DNA of 64,000 nucleotides from contig NC_134941.1 of assembly GCF_051020765.1 (NCBI RefSeq), positions 992,001 to 1,056,000 on the forward strand. The letters are read 5' to 3'. A program made the position numbers and the translations under genes. Positions 45,804-56,694 of the stretch are shown here, piece after piece. The stretch comes from Lasioglossum baleicum. Lineage: Eukaryota; Arthropoda; Insecta; Hymenoptera; Halictidae. The notes under the pieces are model-generated. The model was not told the origin of the DNA. It saw nothing but the letters and a program-made list of their open reading frames with translations, and did not search any database. Position 1 is the first letter of the stretch; every line of letters begins with the position of its first letter.

Positions 45804-46880
45804 GTATCTGAAAATGTATGAAAACGATCGAAACGTTTTCACCGGGACAACGATACGCGCGGCGTTCGAGAACCGCTCGCTTTACTCGGAGATGTCGCGT
45901 CGGTGGCGACGCTTCGAAATTCCGTCGAACGTATCTCGATTTCTCGCTGTTCCGATGAACGGTAACTCTTGTCGGCTGCACAGCGAGGGGGGATCGTATT
46001 TTTCCCGAACAACGCGTTTAAGAAAAAAACCTTCGCGATCCCTCGTCGAATCGAGATTCTACGTACACCGAGTCGATCTTTCCGAAAAAGATATTCGTTG
46101 TATCCGACCGTGAAGTACTCGCGTCGATTCGAACGAACATACGATTACCTTCCGTTCGCGCGAGTAGCGTCGATTCTCGCGAAACGGTGATACGCGATTC
46201 GCCTCGTCGTTACGGGTTAACGACGCGACGTCGAACGTACGTTTGTCTGTCCGGTGTATTCACCCGAGGATAAATAATCGAACGAACGCGTCGCATCGAA
46301 CGCTTAACGGGAAGAGAAAATTCCGGCGACACGCGCGAACATTTACTTCCGTCGTCCGCGGCGTCCGAAGCAGTGCTTGAATCGAATCCAACCGTTACGA
46401 TACGACGTATGGCCGCTAGAGGCGCTGCGCGGAAAGACGGTAACGTATCCGCTATTGGGTAGCGGAGCGGCCAGAGCCCCGAGGCAGTTATATCGAGGCG
46501 GGAATGTATCGAAATAATCTTACCGAACGAGAAGACTTCGCGGGACGCGTCCTACGAGTCTACGAGTTACGAAATGTACGCGAATACACTCGTCGCGCGT
46601 TCGTTCGTTTCGGAATCGAATCGAATAAATTCTTTAAAATTCTGCGGGGTACTCGAGGAACCCCGTTTCATCCACCCAACACGGTAGATACGTTACCGTC
46701 TTTCCGCGCTCTAGCGGCCATCCGTCGTATCGTAACGGTTGGATTCGATTCAAACACCGCTCCGACGTAACTTTTTTGCACGCGAAATGGACGGAGAGAA
46801 TTTCCGCGAAAAAATCTCTCCCTCTTTCGCGGATTCCGCGATCGCGGATGCGAGATACGAACTCCTCGATGGATGGATCG
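45118..46880. other. CpG-rich host-like insert between two copia pieces
   Basis: Sequence unrelated to copia, high in CpG, with a (TC)n run at 45757-45797 and an inverted pair at 46378-46455 and 46690-46767 (GAATCGAATCCAACCGTTAC). It resembles a promoter plus first exon of a hymenopteran gene and joins copia sequence directly at both edges (45117/45118 and about 46880). Confidence 0.6.
45505..45744 (-). CDS. Candidate captured host first coding exon
   Basis: ATG at 45744 opens exactly 80 codons (MSAPRTDPGRKTGHTNAAD..., with SSDDVEVASAIPSLLDLRL and SPGPSPVNTSPAETATNV) up to a GTAAAT donor at 45504, phase 0. The (GA)n tract would lie in its 5'UTR. Low-complexity Ser/Pro/Arg composition suits an unstructured N-terminus. 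Gene not recognised. It is on the same strand as the minus copia. Confidence 0.45.
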
Positions 46881-47060
46881 CGTCGCATCCACTCGTCATC
46901 TGGTTTTGACGGACGTCTTTGTTCTAAAACCTTTAGTGCATTCTCCTCGGCTATCAATGCGCGAATTCTGTACTTCCATATGCTATATTTTGCCCCGTCA
47001 AAAGGCGTGATATTTCTTTTTGTCTTCTTCGCGTCTTCACTCATTTTTCTGACTGTCACT
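46880..47060 (-). pseudogene. Copia gag N-terminus of the minus element
   Basis: On the minus strand the frame MSEDAKKTKRNITPFDGAKY, WKYRIRALIAEENALKVLEQ matches the gag start of the plus copy at 41541 and is better preserved. It is broken off at about 46880, where CpG-rich foreign DNA begins. The 5' leader and PBS follow at higher coordinates. Confidence 0.85.
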
Positions 47061-47198
47061 TAACACTTTCACTTTAACTATAACTGAATTTTATTCAGAT
47101 TTAACTATCACGTTTTATTTCCTACTATTGGTTTTCCTTTTTACGAACTCTAATTTACTTTTGCAATAAACTATATTTTTGTGCCTGGGCCCATAACC

Positions 47199-47548
47199 TG
47201 TTGGTTTTGTGGGAAGCAGGATCTGGCATTTTAAATGAAAAACGCGTTAGTAAAATTTACTATTGCACAACTGTTCTCTCTGCCTTCTCAAAAGCGACTG
47301 ACGAAACGACTGCAGAGAGGGTGTCTCTGCCGACTGCAACCGAAAAGAAAGAAAGAGCAGGTCTGTTGGGCTGAAGGCCCTTAGCTTTATCTGCCTTTCA
47401 ATAGCACATGGCTTTTGGGTGGTTTATTACCGATGTCCTTGGGTCTAAGAGGCCTGGAGTAGGAAATAAACATTTGACCCTCGGTATCTACCTTAACACA
47501 TAACTGAACCGATGTGATGCAGTATTAATTTTTGCTCTTATATCAATA
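47199..47548 (-). repeat. Copia 5' LTR
   Basis: Partner of 35820-36169. The PBS is immediately adjacent (47181-47198), and the outer edge abuts the GCAGA duplication and the rest of the host exon. Confidence 0.92.
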
Positions 47549-47553
47549 GCAGA

Positions 47554-47725
47554 GGAGCTACCTAACCGACCAGAATGTGGACCAGCAGCTCCCGTAAATA
47601 TTTATGAAGAAACTTCTTTGAAGTTGGAAGAGTCACAAAATACCTACTCTAGCGAAGTAGTTAGAGTACAAAATGTATTGAATTCGCAAGAATTACCTAT
47701 CACAGTTTTAGAATACAACAATTAA
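47554..47725 (+). pseudogene. pll: Pelle/IRAK-like pseudogene, inter-domain exon
   Basis: Joining the four exon bases left of copia (35816-35819) to this segment restores a frame from the acceptor TTTGTTAG: (A)EELPNRPECGPAAPVNIYEE, then LKLEESQNTYSSEVVRVQN and a stop at 47723-47725. It is the Pro/Ser-rich linker expected between death and kinase domains, and its phase (one carried base) matches exon 2. It confirms that copia inserted into a coding exon. Nothing of the kinase N-lobe is visible downstream. Confidence 0.65.
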
Positions 47726-48408
47726 TATAATTCATAGTTGGTCATTTATATTACTGATTAATGACAATTCGCCTTACTTTTTATAAGGAAAATGTCGCTT
47801 GAAATGGTTTAAGGAACCACCCCCTTCCGGGAAGTACACGAATTTTGGGACACCCTGTATATGACTTCCGCAAAAAACTATTGATATAGTTTAATTTCTC
47901 GTAAAAAGTACATTTCTCTGAAAGCGTTCGGACGTTTTTGTCTGAAATAGTTTTCAGGATATAAGGACTTTATGGAGTTACACTGAACTTTGATGATTTT
48001 TGTCACGCCTTCAAACTGAATCATCGCTACTAAAAGAATGTCTTGCATCTTAAAATTCAAAATCGGTGTTTTCTAATTGGCTGATTTCCTTAACACCTAA
48101 TGTTCTCTGCACCCGTGTTGCAGACGTGTCAACGTCTGATACCAACATTTAATGTCAACGTCTGCAACACGCTGCAACGAAATATTCCAATGCAAAGGCG
48201 GGAGAGAAAATCTTGCACTCATGTCAGTGTGCAGCAAGTTGTCATCGGTTAGTGGATTATGCGATTGCATTTTCCACACACACCCGAATATTCAATCTAT
48301 TATACAGGGGGTCCTGCAAAATGTCTGATGAGTTTTCGTAGACCACGGGGCCTTTCAAAACGCGAGGCCGGGTTCCGGTGATCGCGCTGAATCTGCCTCG
48401 CGCCGGCC
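47726..48408. other. TE fragments and hairpin before the large Transib
   Basis: 47780-47859: arm of the TACAGGGTGTCCCAAA family (same sequence as 8720-8803). 48117-48168: hairpin GTTGCAGACG/CGTCTGCAAC. 48305-48403: terminus of a different MITE starting TACAGGGGGTCCTGCAAAAT. The remaining DNA is unassigned, possibly intron. Confidence 0.6.
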
Positions 48409-48525
48409 CACAGTGCGGCCGGATTGCGAATTCACGCGACATTTGTGAATAACTTTTGACTCGTAAGAGATATCGTAATAAAATTTGACATACATATTTA
48501 TTAATATAATTCCTTATCAATTATA

Positions 48526-49197
48526 TACAGGGTGAGTCACCAAACGTTACCACCTCAAATATCTTTGTTGTTTCTAAAGATACGTAAAATATGGTAAGGA
48601 CAAAGTTGAATGGTACAATGGGGCTGACACGATGCAAAAAAAAAAATTTTGTTTTTATGTAATTTTTTCTAGAGATATGAAGGTGACCTTCATTTTTTTA
48701 AATGGAATGAGGTATTTTTTAATACATCAATCGATGCAGCTGGACATTCGTTATAATAAAGTACTAACCTATGTATGTCGAAAAGTTATTAGTTCAGGAG
48801 ATATTTCAATTTAAATAACTCTAAAATACCATTACTGTCGTACTACGACGTCAGTGTTTACTTACTTATGTAACGTCTTATCACGACAGTAATGGTGTTT
48901 TAGAGTTATTTAAATTGAAATATCTCCTGAACTAATAACTTTTCGACATACATAGGTTAGTACTTTATTATAACGAATGTCCAGCTGCATCGATTGATGT
49001 ATTAAAAAATACCTCATTCCATTTAAAAAAATGAAGGTCACCTTCATATCTCTAGAAAAAATTACATAAAAACAAAATTTTTTTTTTGCATCGTGTCAGC
49101 CCCATTGTACCATTCAACTTTGTCCTTACCATATTTTACGTATCTTTAGAAACAACAAAGATATTTGAGGTGGTAACGTTTGGTGACTCACCCTGTA
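48526..49197. mobile_element. Near-perfect 672-bp palindromic MITE (copy 1)
   Basis: Ends TACAGGGTGAGTCACCAAAC and complement; arms of about 310 bp pair almost perfectly around a short spacer containing TACTACGACGTCAGTGTTTA. TA flanks. Identical mirrored short frames on both strands come from the palindrome. Partner at 60163-60831. Confidence 0.93.
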
Positions 49198-49808
49198 TAA
49201 TATAATACGTTTTTTATTTGTTTAATCACTTTTTTATTAATTTTATAAACAATTTTATTATAGATTATATAATAAATCAAACATAAAATTTATTTTATTA
49301 TGTAAATAAAATGTAATGCTGTAAATAAAAAAAAATAAGTTATTGCATACAGCATAAAAGAATAAAGTGCTAAAAGTAGAAATATGTAATGTAAAACTTA
49401 CGTGTCATGCAATGTTTGAGATCGGATACGAGGATCAGTGGGAATTCGTGAAAGTTCAGTGATAGTATGTCCACTGGTGTCACACACACTTTTAATGTAA
49501 CGCAGTAGAACAAAACTTAACAATAGACGCGATGTACAACAATAATTATACGCGTATGCGGTGTGAACGACGATGGAGCGAGACGACTGCTAACGGTTGT
49601 ACGAAGTGTAAACATGTAAAGCGGAGGCCGTTAACAGTACGAATACCGTTGATCCGCCGGTATCTGCCGAAAATCACGCGTTCGGCGTATCGCGAAGTTG
49701 GGGGTCGCGCGGCTGACGTGACGTCATTCGCTCGGCTACCCGACGTCATTCGCTCGGCTACCCGACGTCGGTTGGAGCGCATCAGCCGAGTCTAGATCGG
49801 CCGGAACA

Positions 49809-49826
49809 TTACTCCCCCCCTTGCCG
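49809..49826 (-). promoter_or_regulatory. BEL polypurine tract
   Basis: The minus strand reads AAGGGGGGGGAGTAA immediately before the TGTTCC start of the 3' LTR; this primes plus-strand DNA synthesis in LTR elements. Confidence 0.85.
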
Positions 49827-49870
49827 AGACGCAGTCTCGGTAATAGACGCGGGGTTGTCGAATGTAACGA

Positions 49871-50406
49871 GCGGAAGCGCGAGAGCGGAGGTACGAGGTG
49901 GACGCGCGCGAGCGCCCGAGCACGCAAGAGCGCGAGAGCGCAGGAGCGGAGAGACGAGAGCGCACGTGCGCAGGCGTGAAAGAGCACGAGCGGAGGCGAG
50001 AGCGTGTACAAGCGCAGGGACGAAAGCGGAGGCATGATAACGCAAGAACACGAGAGTGCACGAACGGAGGCGAGTGAGCGGCGGAATAAGAGAGTTAACG
50101 CGAAGGCTTGACGGCGCGAACGTGGAAGCGCAAGAGCACGCAAGCGGATGCGCGAGAGCGCATTAGCGGAGGCGCGATAGCGCGGGAGTGGAGGATCGAG
50201 AGCGCCCGAGCGGAGGCGTGATAGCGCGCGAGCGGAGGCGTGAAAACGCACGAGCACAAGTGTAAGAGCGCACAAGCGGAGGTGCGAGAGCACTAGAGCC
50301 GATGCACGAGAGCGGAGGCGCGTGAGCGTACGAGAGCGCTAGCGCGTGAGTGCACGAAAGCGGAGGCGCGATGGCGCACGAGCGGAGGCGTAAGATCCCA
50401 CAAGCG
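49871..50406. repeat. GC-rich minisatellite, part 1
   Basis: Degenerate units built from GAGCGGAGGCG and GCGAGAGCGCACGAG words, roughly 10-30 bp periodic. The minus strand is open over long distances as Ser/Leu/Arg/Ala-rich polypeptide (for example ARALSRLRSGALDPPLPRY), a by-product of unit lengths near multiples of three. It is one array together with 52313-52777 and 56695-56765, split by Transib insertions. Confidence 0.85.
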
Positions 50407-52312
50407 CACAGTGGGACGGATGGCCATTCTCGGTGGAAAAAAATCCTACACATTAGATGCGGCTAGTGATATCAACGTATGTGGTGTCGTTGTGAAGAGA
50501 AGATCTCAATCTTTAAGTTTATGGTAATTTTAATCGAAAAAAAATTTTCAAAAAAATTTTTGAAAAATTTTTTGAATTATATGTAATTTTTTATAGATAA
50601 AGTATCATCAATTTAGCACTCGATTTTTAATATAAAGGAAATTTTAAGAAAATTGAACTTGGTGGAGAAAAATCATAGATCACGCTTCTTGAAACCGATT
50701 CAACTTTTGTGTTAGGCGAAGAAATTAGATTTAACATATATACAGCCTTTAAAAATAATATTTATGTAAAAAATATTATATAAATTACATAAACAAATAT
50801 AAAAAGGAATAAAAAATGCAATAATAATATTAAATAATAAATAAATAATGTAACAGTAATATTAAACAAGTATAACAATTAAATCTAAATATAACAATAT
50901 AACTACAAAAAAAATATAACTATAGTTCTTTGGTAATATCATTGTCGCTGTAAACTAAGAATACTATCACTATTACTACTATTATAATACTTCGGTATTA
51001 GACGGTATATTAGCTGGTATATTTATTTACAAAGATATTCTTCTTTCTGTGACAAGTTACCCATTTGTTCTTAAAGTCACGAAATAATCTTTCCAATTTA
51101 CATTTCATTGAGCTTTCAGAACTTTGTGTGACATCTTTGATATCAAATTTATTTATGATATAATTGTATATTGAATTTATATTTTTGGAATGTCTATCCG
51201 ATATCCATAATTCAAAAATTTCTAGTTTCGATACTGAAACAGTTGAATCTAAAAAATAAAATACAAACAATGTAGAAGATGTCAGCAGCTAATTTCTGTG
51301 GGAATTTGTTTTAAACAGTCTAAAGTAACTTCTATGCAAATTTTATGGCAAGATCTTTTAGCATTTTTCAGTTATTCAATTTTCAAGTGGGTTATATGGC
51401 ATACAAAAATGGTATTTGTAAAACCAACAAAATCTTTACGAAAAAGATTACTTAAATAACTTATATATGATCAAATAGGTACTTACGGGTAGTAACATTC
51501 TCCATGGCACTTAGAAAAAATGTATAACGGAAAATGACTTGCTTAAAGATAAGTTTTCTAAGCAAGCTAGCTGAAGAAAACAATTTCGATCGCTGCAGTC
51601 TAACAAAGTGATACTTTCAGTTTCACGTCTCTGAAGGCACTAAATGAATTTCTTCTATGGCTCTTAGAAGAAGTAAACATTTCTGAGTTATCTCTGCGTG
51701 TGTTTATATGACGTTTTCCCGGCCAGCATGCCCATTCAGTCCACTACTGCAGCGCACCGTATGCACCGTACGCACGCGGCGCGCACGGTGATACAGAAAT
51801 TTAAAAAATTGTAGCAGGCGGATCCGCAGCATTCCGCAGGGTTTTTTTGTCATAATCTCTTTAGTATAGATTGAACTTTAAAACAAAAAAAGTTTCACCC
51901 CCGCTATACCTCGCGGTTTTTAGTTCTGCTCTGTTAAAGTCAAGTAAATTACGTAGAAAACTGGTACTTAAACAATGTCTAAAATTTATTAGTAAAGGAC
52001 TTTACTAACAAACTTTGTGAACATTAATGTAAACATTTATTTATATTAATATAGAAAATCGTGTATAGAAGCTTAAAGAATCTTATTTATTGCTCTGACA
52101 CAAGTTTCTTTGTAACGAATATAAACGTACGATTTCGCCGTATTACGGTTCGGAGTTTTCACGTATTGATTTCTATGCTTATATCACTGTTAAATGAATT
52201 ACTATGGGTATAATTAGGGTCAGTGAACATTCCCAAAGAAGTATATATGAATGTTATATCTATTTTCTGACATGACTTTTTTCCACCTAAAACGGCCATC
52301 CGTCCCACTGTG
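50407..52312. mobile_element. Transib family 3, AAGCG duplication
   Basis: Ends CACAGTGGGACGGATGGCC (50407) and its complement (to 52312). Target duplication AAGCG at 50402-50406 and 52313-52317. The AT-rich interior contrasts sharply with the surrounding minisatellite. It has no RAG1-like transposase block, only a short unidentified minus-strand frame, so it looks non-autonomous. Confidence 0.9.
51010..51270 (-). CDS. Unidentified ORF in Transib family 3
   Basis: About 86 codons ending at 51010, with LEIFELWISDRHSKNINSIY and CKLERLFRDFKNKWVTCHRK. An acceptor-like run precedes it, and an upstream MENVTT start with a GTAAGT donor near 51.49 kb suggests a two-exon gene. No known domain recognised; helical and basic at the C-terminus, so DNA binding is conceivable but unproven. 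Confidence 0.35.
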   Translation of the reverse strand: MFVFYFLDSTVSVSKLEIFELWISDRHSKNINSIYNYIINKFDIKDVTQSSESSMKCKLERLFRDFKNKWVTCHRKKNIFVNKYTS

Positions 52313-52777
52313 AAGCGGAGGTGTGAGAACACGAAAGTGGAGGCGCGATGGCGCACGAGCGGAGGCGTAAGATCCCACAAGCGGAGGTGCGAGAACACGA
52401 AAGCGGAGGCGCGATGGCGCACGAGCGGAGACGCAGAGCGCACGGGCGGAGGCTCGAGAGAGCAAACGCAATGACCCGAAAGTGCAATCGCGGAAGTCCG
52501 AGAGTGTAAATGGGGTGGCCCGAGAGTGCAAGCGCGCAGCCGCGAGAGTGCAAGTGCGGAGCTACGACAGCCTGACAGCGCGAGATCGTGAGAGTGAAGG
52601 CGCACGAGCGCACAGACGGAGGCACGAAAGCGCACAAGCGGCGGCCCGAGAGTGCAAGCGCGGAGGCCCGACAGTGCACGAGTGCGAGAGCGAAGACACG
52701 GAAGCGCAGGAGGGCGAGAGCGGAGGCGCGAGAGCGCACGAACGGAGGCACGAACTCGCGTGTGCACACGAACGGGG
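52313..52777. repeat. GC-rich minisatellite, part 2
   Basis: Continuation of the array at 49871-50406, lying between Transib family 3 and family 1. The first five bases are the AAGCG duplication and the last five the CGGGG duplication. Confidence 0.85.
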
Positions 52778-52825
52778 CACAGTGGTCCCAAAGCCCGAAA
52801 ACGTGGACAAAACCTCAAATCGTAT

Positions 52826-53190
52826 TAAAAAATTATTGGATCAGCTTGAAAATTGGTATTAACCCGTTTTAGGGGTTGCTGATTACGAATCTGAACTTAA
52901 AATTACAAAAACAAGATGGCGGATCCAATATGGCGGACATAAACATTAAAAAATTATTGGATCAGCTTGAAAATTGGTATTAACCCGTTTTAGGGGTTGC
53001 TGATTACGAATCTGAACTTAAAATTACAAAAACATGATGGCGGATCCAATATGGCGGACATAAACATTAAAAAATTATTGGAACAGCTTGAAAATTGGTA
53101 TTAACCCGTTTTAGGGGTTGCTGATTACGAATCTGAACTTAAAATTACAAAAAACAAGATGGCGAATTCAATATGGCGGCACAAAATTAT
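52826..53190. repeat. Subterminal tandem repeats of Transib family 1
   Basis: Three ~120-bp units with AAGATGGCGGATCCAATATG or a close variant in each, the same motif as at 6090-6590 and 63662-64000 in opposite or equal orientation. Confidence 0.88.
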
Positions 53191-53385
53191 TCGTTATTCT
53201 CAAAAATTGTTTATCAAGATTTTAAACATAGTCATTATAAATCAAATTAATTAAAAAAAAAGATAACTTAGTTTTTAATACATAGTATATAATATAATAT
53301 CAATATAATATAATAATATAATAGAATATAAATTACAATATAATATAAATTACGATATAATATAACAGGATAACATTTTGAACAT

Positions 53386-56300
53386 CTAGTCAGTATCGGC
53401 ATCTGGTTCCGTCTCTTCTATTCTGTTATTTACTTCCGGTGTCTGTAGCAATGCAATTGCTTCTGGAAATAGGCTGCGTAATTTTTTTTTTGGTAATTTT
53501 CTGAAACTCGATATATACGGGTCGGAATTTAAAAGAAGTCGATGCATTACATCCTCCATCGTTTTAAGACGAGAAGATTTCCGTGATAAATTTTCTCTAA
53601 ATTTTTTGATACATTTATTAAGAGACTCCTGAGCGTCCTCAGACATTTGTCCAATAGGAAGGTTTGATGTTTGTATTATCTGGGCTCCATGAATTAATAG
53701 TTTATGCACAGAGGTCGGCATATAATACCAAGGATACAGATCCACGTACAGCTTCGCAGTGTCCATGGAATATTGATAAAATTTTGTGGAATCTATTCCA
53801 AATCCACTTGAAATAACCTGCAATACAATATGAAAAAAATATAATTAATGTTCATTAATTCTCTTTATTAGAGTTAAGACTGCTTGAAATTACCTGCAGT
53901 ATAATATAGAAACGTTTAATTAGCGTTTCATCAACTCCGGTTACAAGAGCTGATATCTTATAGTCTTCAAAAAATCGTCGGGCTGTATTGCCATCATTGG
54001 TAGTACCAAATCCCGGCTTAGGCATATCTACAACTAATCCTAATTCACAACGGAGACCGTTTTGAATGATACGTTTCCGTTCTTGTACCTTTTCTTTTTC
54101 TTCGTGATTGCGTGCTTGCCATTTTTGAATGCCCAATTTATAGGACAGATGCAAACAGCATTCGAAGAAACGTATCCAAGCATGTAGCGTAGAAAGCCCG
54201 AAACGCACGTGATCTTGATTTACTTCCTTCTGTGCAATCATGTCTAAATCATTAAATTGTTTTGACGTTGCTCCACATAGGAAACAACGTTGCGCAGAAG
54301 CAGTGTGTGTGACAGCATTGCACACTTTTCCGTCGACCATAGTTAAATTTAAGTTATATTTTACTACAACTTCTTTTCCTCCTATTACCGTTTCCAGTGG
54401 TTTCAGGTGTATTATTTGCTCCTCTATTTCTGAAACCTCGTTGATAGTGACTTCTGTCGTTTCGTGGAGAAATTGAATTTTTATTGGCCTACAGAAACGA
54501 GGTGAGGAAGTCTTGGATTTTTCCATATGATAGTTCCATCTTCAGACAACAACTGTAGTGGAACTATTGTTGTCAAAAAGATATCGCTATCCCATTTTGT
54601 ATTATCGGAGAATGTTTGTTTGTAGATACTTTGCCCGGAGGTTCCGTCACACCCCCATTTGCAAATTAGCATCATACTTTTTAGTGTTTTCTCCTCCAAC
54701 CTATTAATTACAGTATTTTGTACTAGTAAAATACGTCGGGTGGTATGGTCTAAGAGACCCTGCAATTTGACTTCCGCACTGTATTCCTTAATAATAATAT
54801 CCGCTGTGGGAGGATAGCATTCTTTTTTACAGTTTAATATAAGTTTATGTTGTTTGAAATATAAGTTTATAGCTTGGAAATAAATGAGAATTATTTTCCA
54901 AAGCTAGTATTCTTAGGTCTACGTAGTCGCCTTTTGACAAGTGTTTTTCAACAATATATGCTACTGCAGCTTCGGCGGATAATGATTTCTCCTTTTTGAA
55001 TTTTGAAGATTCAATGTATTCTGCAGCTTTTGATGGATTTTTTATAATGTTTTGCAGAACTTTCGACGCAGCCAAATTTCCAGTTGCTCGAAGGCTCATT
55101 TGTGTAGCGTAAGATAGTTCTTGTACCGAGACAGTAGATCGGATCTCTTCCGTTTTCCTCCGCTTTGTATGTTCAGTACAATTTATAAATTCTACAGAAG
55201 GACGGCCACCGCCTTTCTGTGCAGGTTGAGTGACTGCAGCTACAGGTATCCGAAAGGCTACCATTTCATTCAGCCAATCGGCACATTTTGTAAAAAATCT
55301 GCTCTCTGTCCTCTTATAACTTCGCCACCTTCCGCGCATTGCGTAAAATAATTTCGCCAGGGCAGACTTCATTTCATTGTCTACTTCGATGATGCATTTA
55401 TTTTTCTCCAACACTTTGTTTTTTAAATCATCAATTATGACATCATTTTTCTGATTCAAAGAGTGTTTTATCATGAGAAAAACTTGTTTTCTTGTGAATC
55501 GAATTTCACTATTACGAGATCCTGAAAATAAATGGAAAAAATATAAATATTACAAAACTGAATATTACATTTAAATAAATAAATATGTCGTAAATAAATA
55601 TTACGTTTCAACCATCGGAGTACTGGGATCTATAGTGCTGTGCCGGGGGGTCATTTCTGACTCACCACCTTCACTAATACAGACACGTTCACAGTTTCTC
55701 GGGGTTCCCTCAGGTACAATATACCATCTTGACGGTCAAAAATTAGAGGGTTAAACATCTGTTTAAGAGTCAAAGTAAAAGCAAAGCATATTTGTGTGTT
55801 GGTCGGGGATTACCTGACCACCCCTCTACCTTCCCTCTCGCTCTTTCATATTGATCTCTACGAGGGGGACGACTGACTCTCGGGAAGGCCAACTCTACCC
55901 TTTGTATTGTATAAAGCAGGTATTCGCACTTCATAGTTCCCAAAGAAGCATTCACGTTACTTTACGTATAAAACCAGCGTTTGTCTTCGAAAAATATAAA
56001 AAAATTTCAGATATATTGTATGATTGTTTATAAAAAAAACTGGCAATTTGTGTCCTCCATACGTTCTAAGCATAATCCTTCAAAAACTGTTTAAATTTTA
56101 TAGAAAAACTTGGTGGATATCTCTCACAGTTTGAGAAGAAATGCAACGGAAGCTCACAAAATACCTACTCTGCATTACAAAAAACAGTGATACGAAAAAC
56201 GGGGCAAATTGGGGCAGCTAATTTTTTTAAGAATTGCAACATAATAGTATAAACTAGAAGCTCGAACAAGTTTTAGCGCAAGAAATTGCACGAGACTCAA

Positions 56301-56426
56301 CTTTTACCCAAATCTTTAAAATTTATGCCTTCACTTTTACCCTTTCCTCTCCATACATAGTTATCAGTTAATAATAAATATTTTGCACTAAAAACTATGC
56401 AACTTACCTCCACAAACAGCATCCAT
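53386..56426 (-). pseudogene. RAG1-like Transib transposase, nearly intact
   Basis: Cuts and joins at CACAGTG ends. Exons: 56426-56408 (ATG, six codons), 55521-53894, 53817-53386 (DADTD stop), with good splice sites. Motifs in order: GGRPSVEFINCTEHTKRRK; CKWGCDGTSGQ (first Asp, codon ~54646-54648); LTMVDGKVCNAV (second Asp, ~54332-54334); zinc-type CFLCGA; STLHAWIRFFE; TNDGNTARRFF; VHKLLIHG; MSEDAQESLNK (Glu, ~53626-53628). These match RAG1 D600, D708, CxxC, E962 order. Lesions: a frame break near 54.84 kb beside a short tandem duplication (AAACTTATATT twice) and a one-base frameshift near 54.50 kb. Confidence 0.92.
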
Positions 56427-56694
56427 AATGCACACTTAAAATCGATACGTTCCAATACAATTTACGCACTGTACAGTTAGATCTCGCACTGAGCTTGGAA
56501 GAGTACGAAGGCACTGTCTAATGAAACCGAAGTTCGGACTGCGACTGTTGGTCAGGTATAAAAATGCGACCTTTTTGCCGTTTACCTCCAAGTAGACATA
56601 CTCTTAGAGTAGCCAACCCCACAATTAAAACTTACCTAGCTGAAAGTTCATTTTTTAGGTTTTGTCCACGTTTTCGGGCTTTGGGACCACTGTG

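Larger units (their letters stand above)
35820..47548 (-). mobile_element. Copia retrotransposon (minus) inserted in the Pelle-like exon, with nested insertions
   Basis: Two 350-bp LTRs (35820-36169 and 47199-47548) differ at about ten positions by eye. They are flanked by the 5-bp duplication GCAGA (35815-35819, 47549-47553). On the minus strand the PPT-like TTTTGAGTGGGAG precedes the 3' LTR, and the PBS GGTTATGGGCCCAGGCAC (complement of 47181-47198) follows the 5' LTR and resembles the initiator-tRNA half used by copia. Only the start of gag and the end of pol remain as this element's own sequence; 37.9-46.88 kb is foreign. Confidence 0.9.
52778..56694 (-). mobile_element. Transib family 1, full-length copy, CGGGG duplication
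   Basis: 3917 bp with identical inverted ends CACAGTGGTCCCAAAGCCCG continuing through AAAACGTGGACAAAACCT, and 5-bp GC-rich duplications CGGGG (52773-52777, 56695-56699). The terminal CACAGTG equals the V(D)J recombination-signal heptamer, as known for Transib. It encodes a RAG1-like transposase, with three 120-bp subterminal repeats at the 3' end (52826-53190). Identical ends and few coding lesions mark it as the youngest of the Transibs here. Confidence 0.95.

Noticed and set aside
45298..45981. Full 227-codon minus-strand frame including an Arg-Glu run
   Set aside because: The Arg-Glu stretch is the (GA)n repeat in the presumed 5'UTR; only the 80-codon part from ATG 45744 to the GTAAAT donor looks like a real exon.
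49736..50293. Long minus-strand frames rich in Ser/Leu/Arg/Ala
   Set aside because: They follow the GC minisatellite units and change frame with them; no independent start signal or domain. Treated as a by-product of the array, apart from a possible gag fusion.
52159..52818. 219-codon minus-strand frame
   Set aside because: Crosses a Transib terminus and the minisatellite; composition is that of the repeat.
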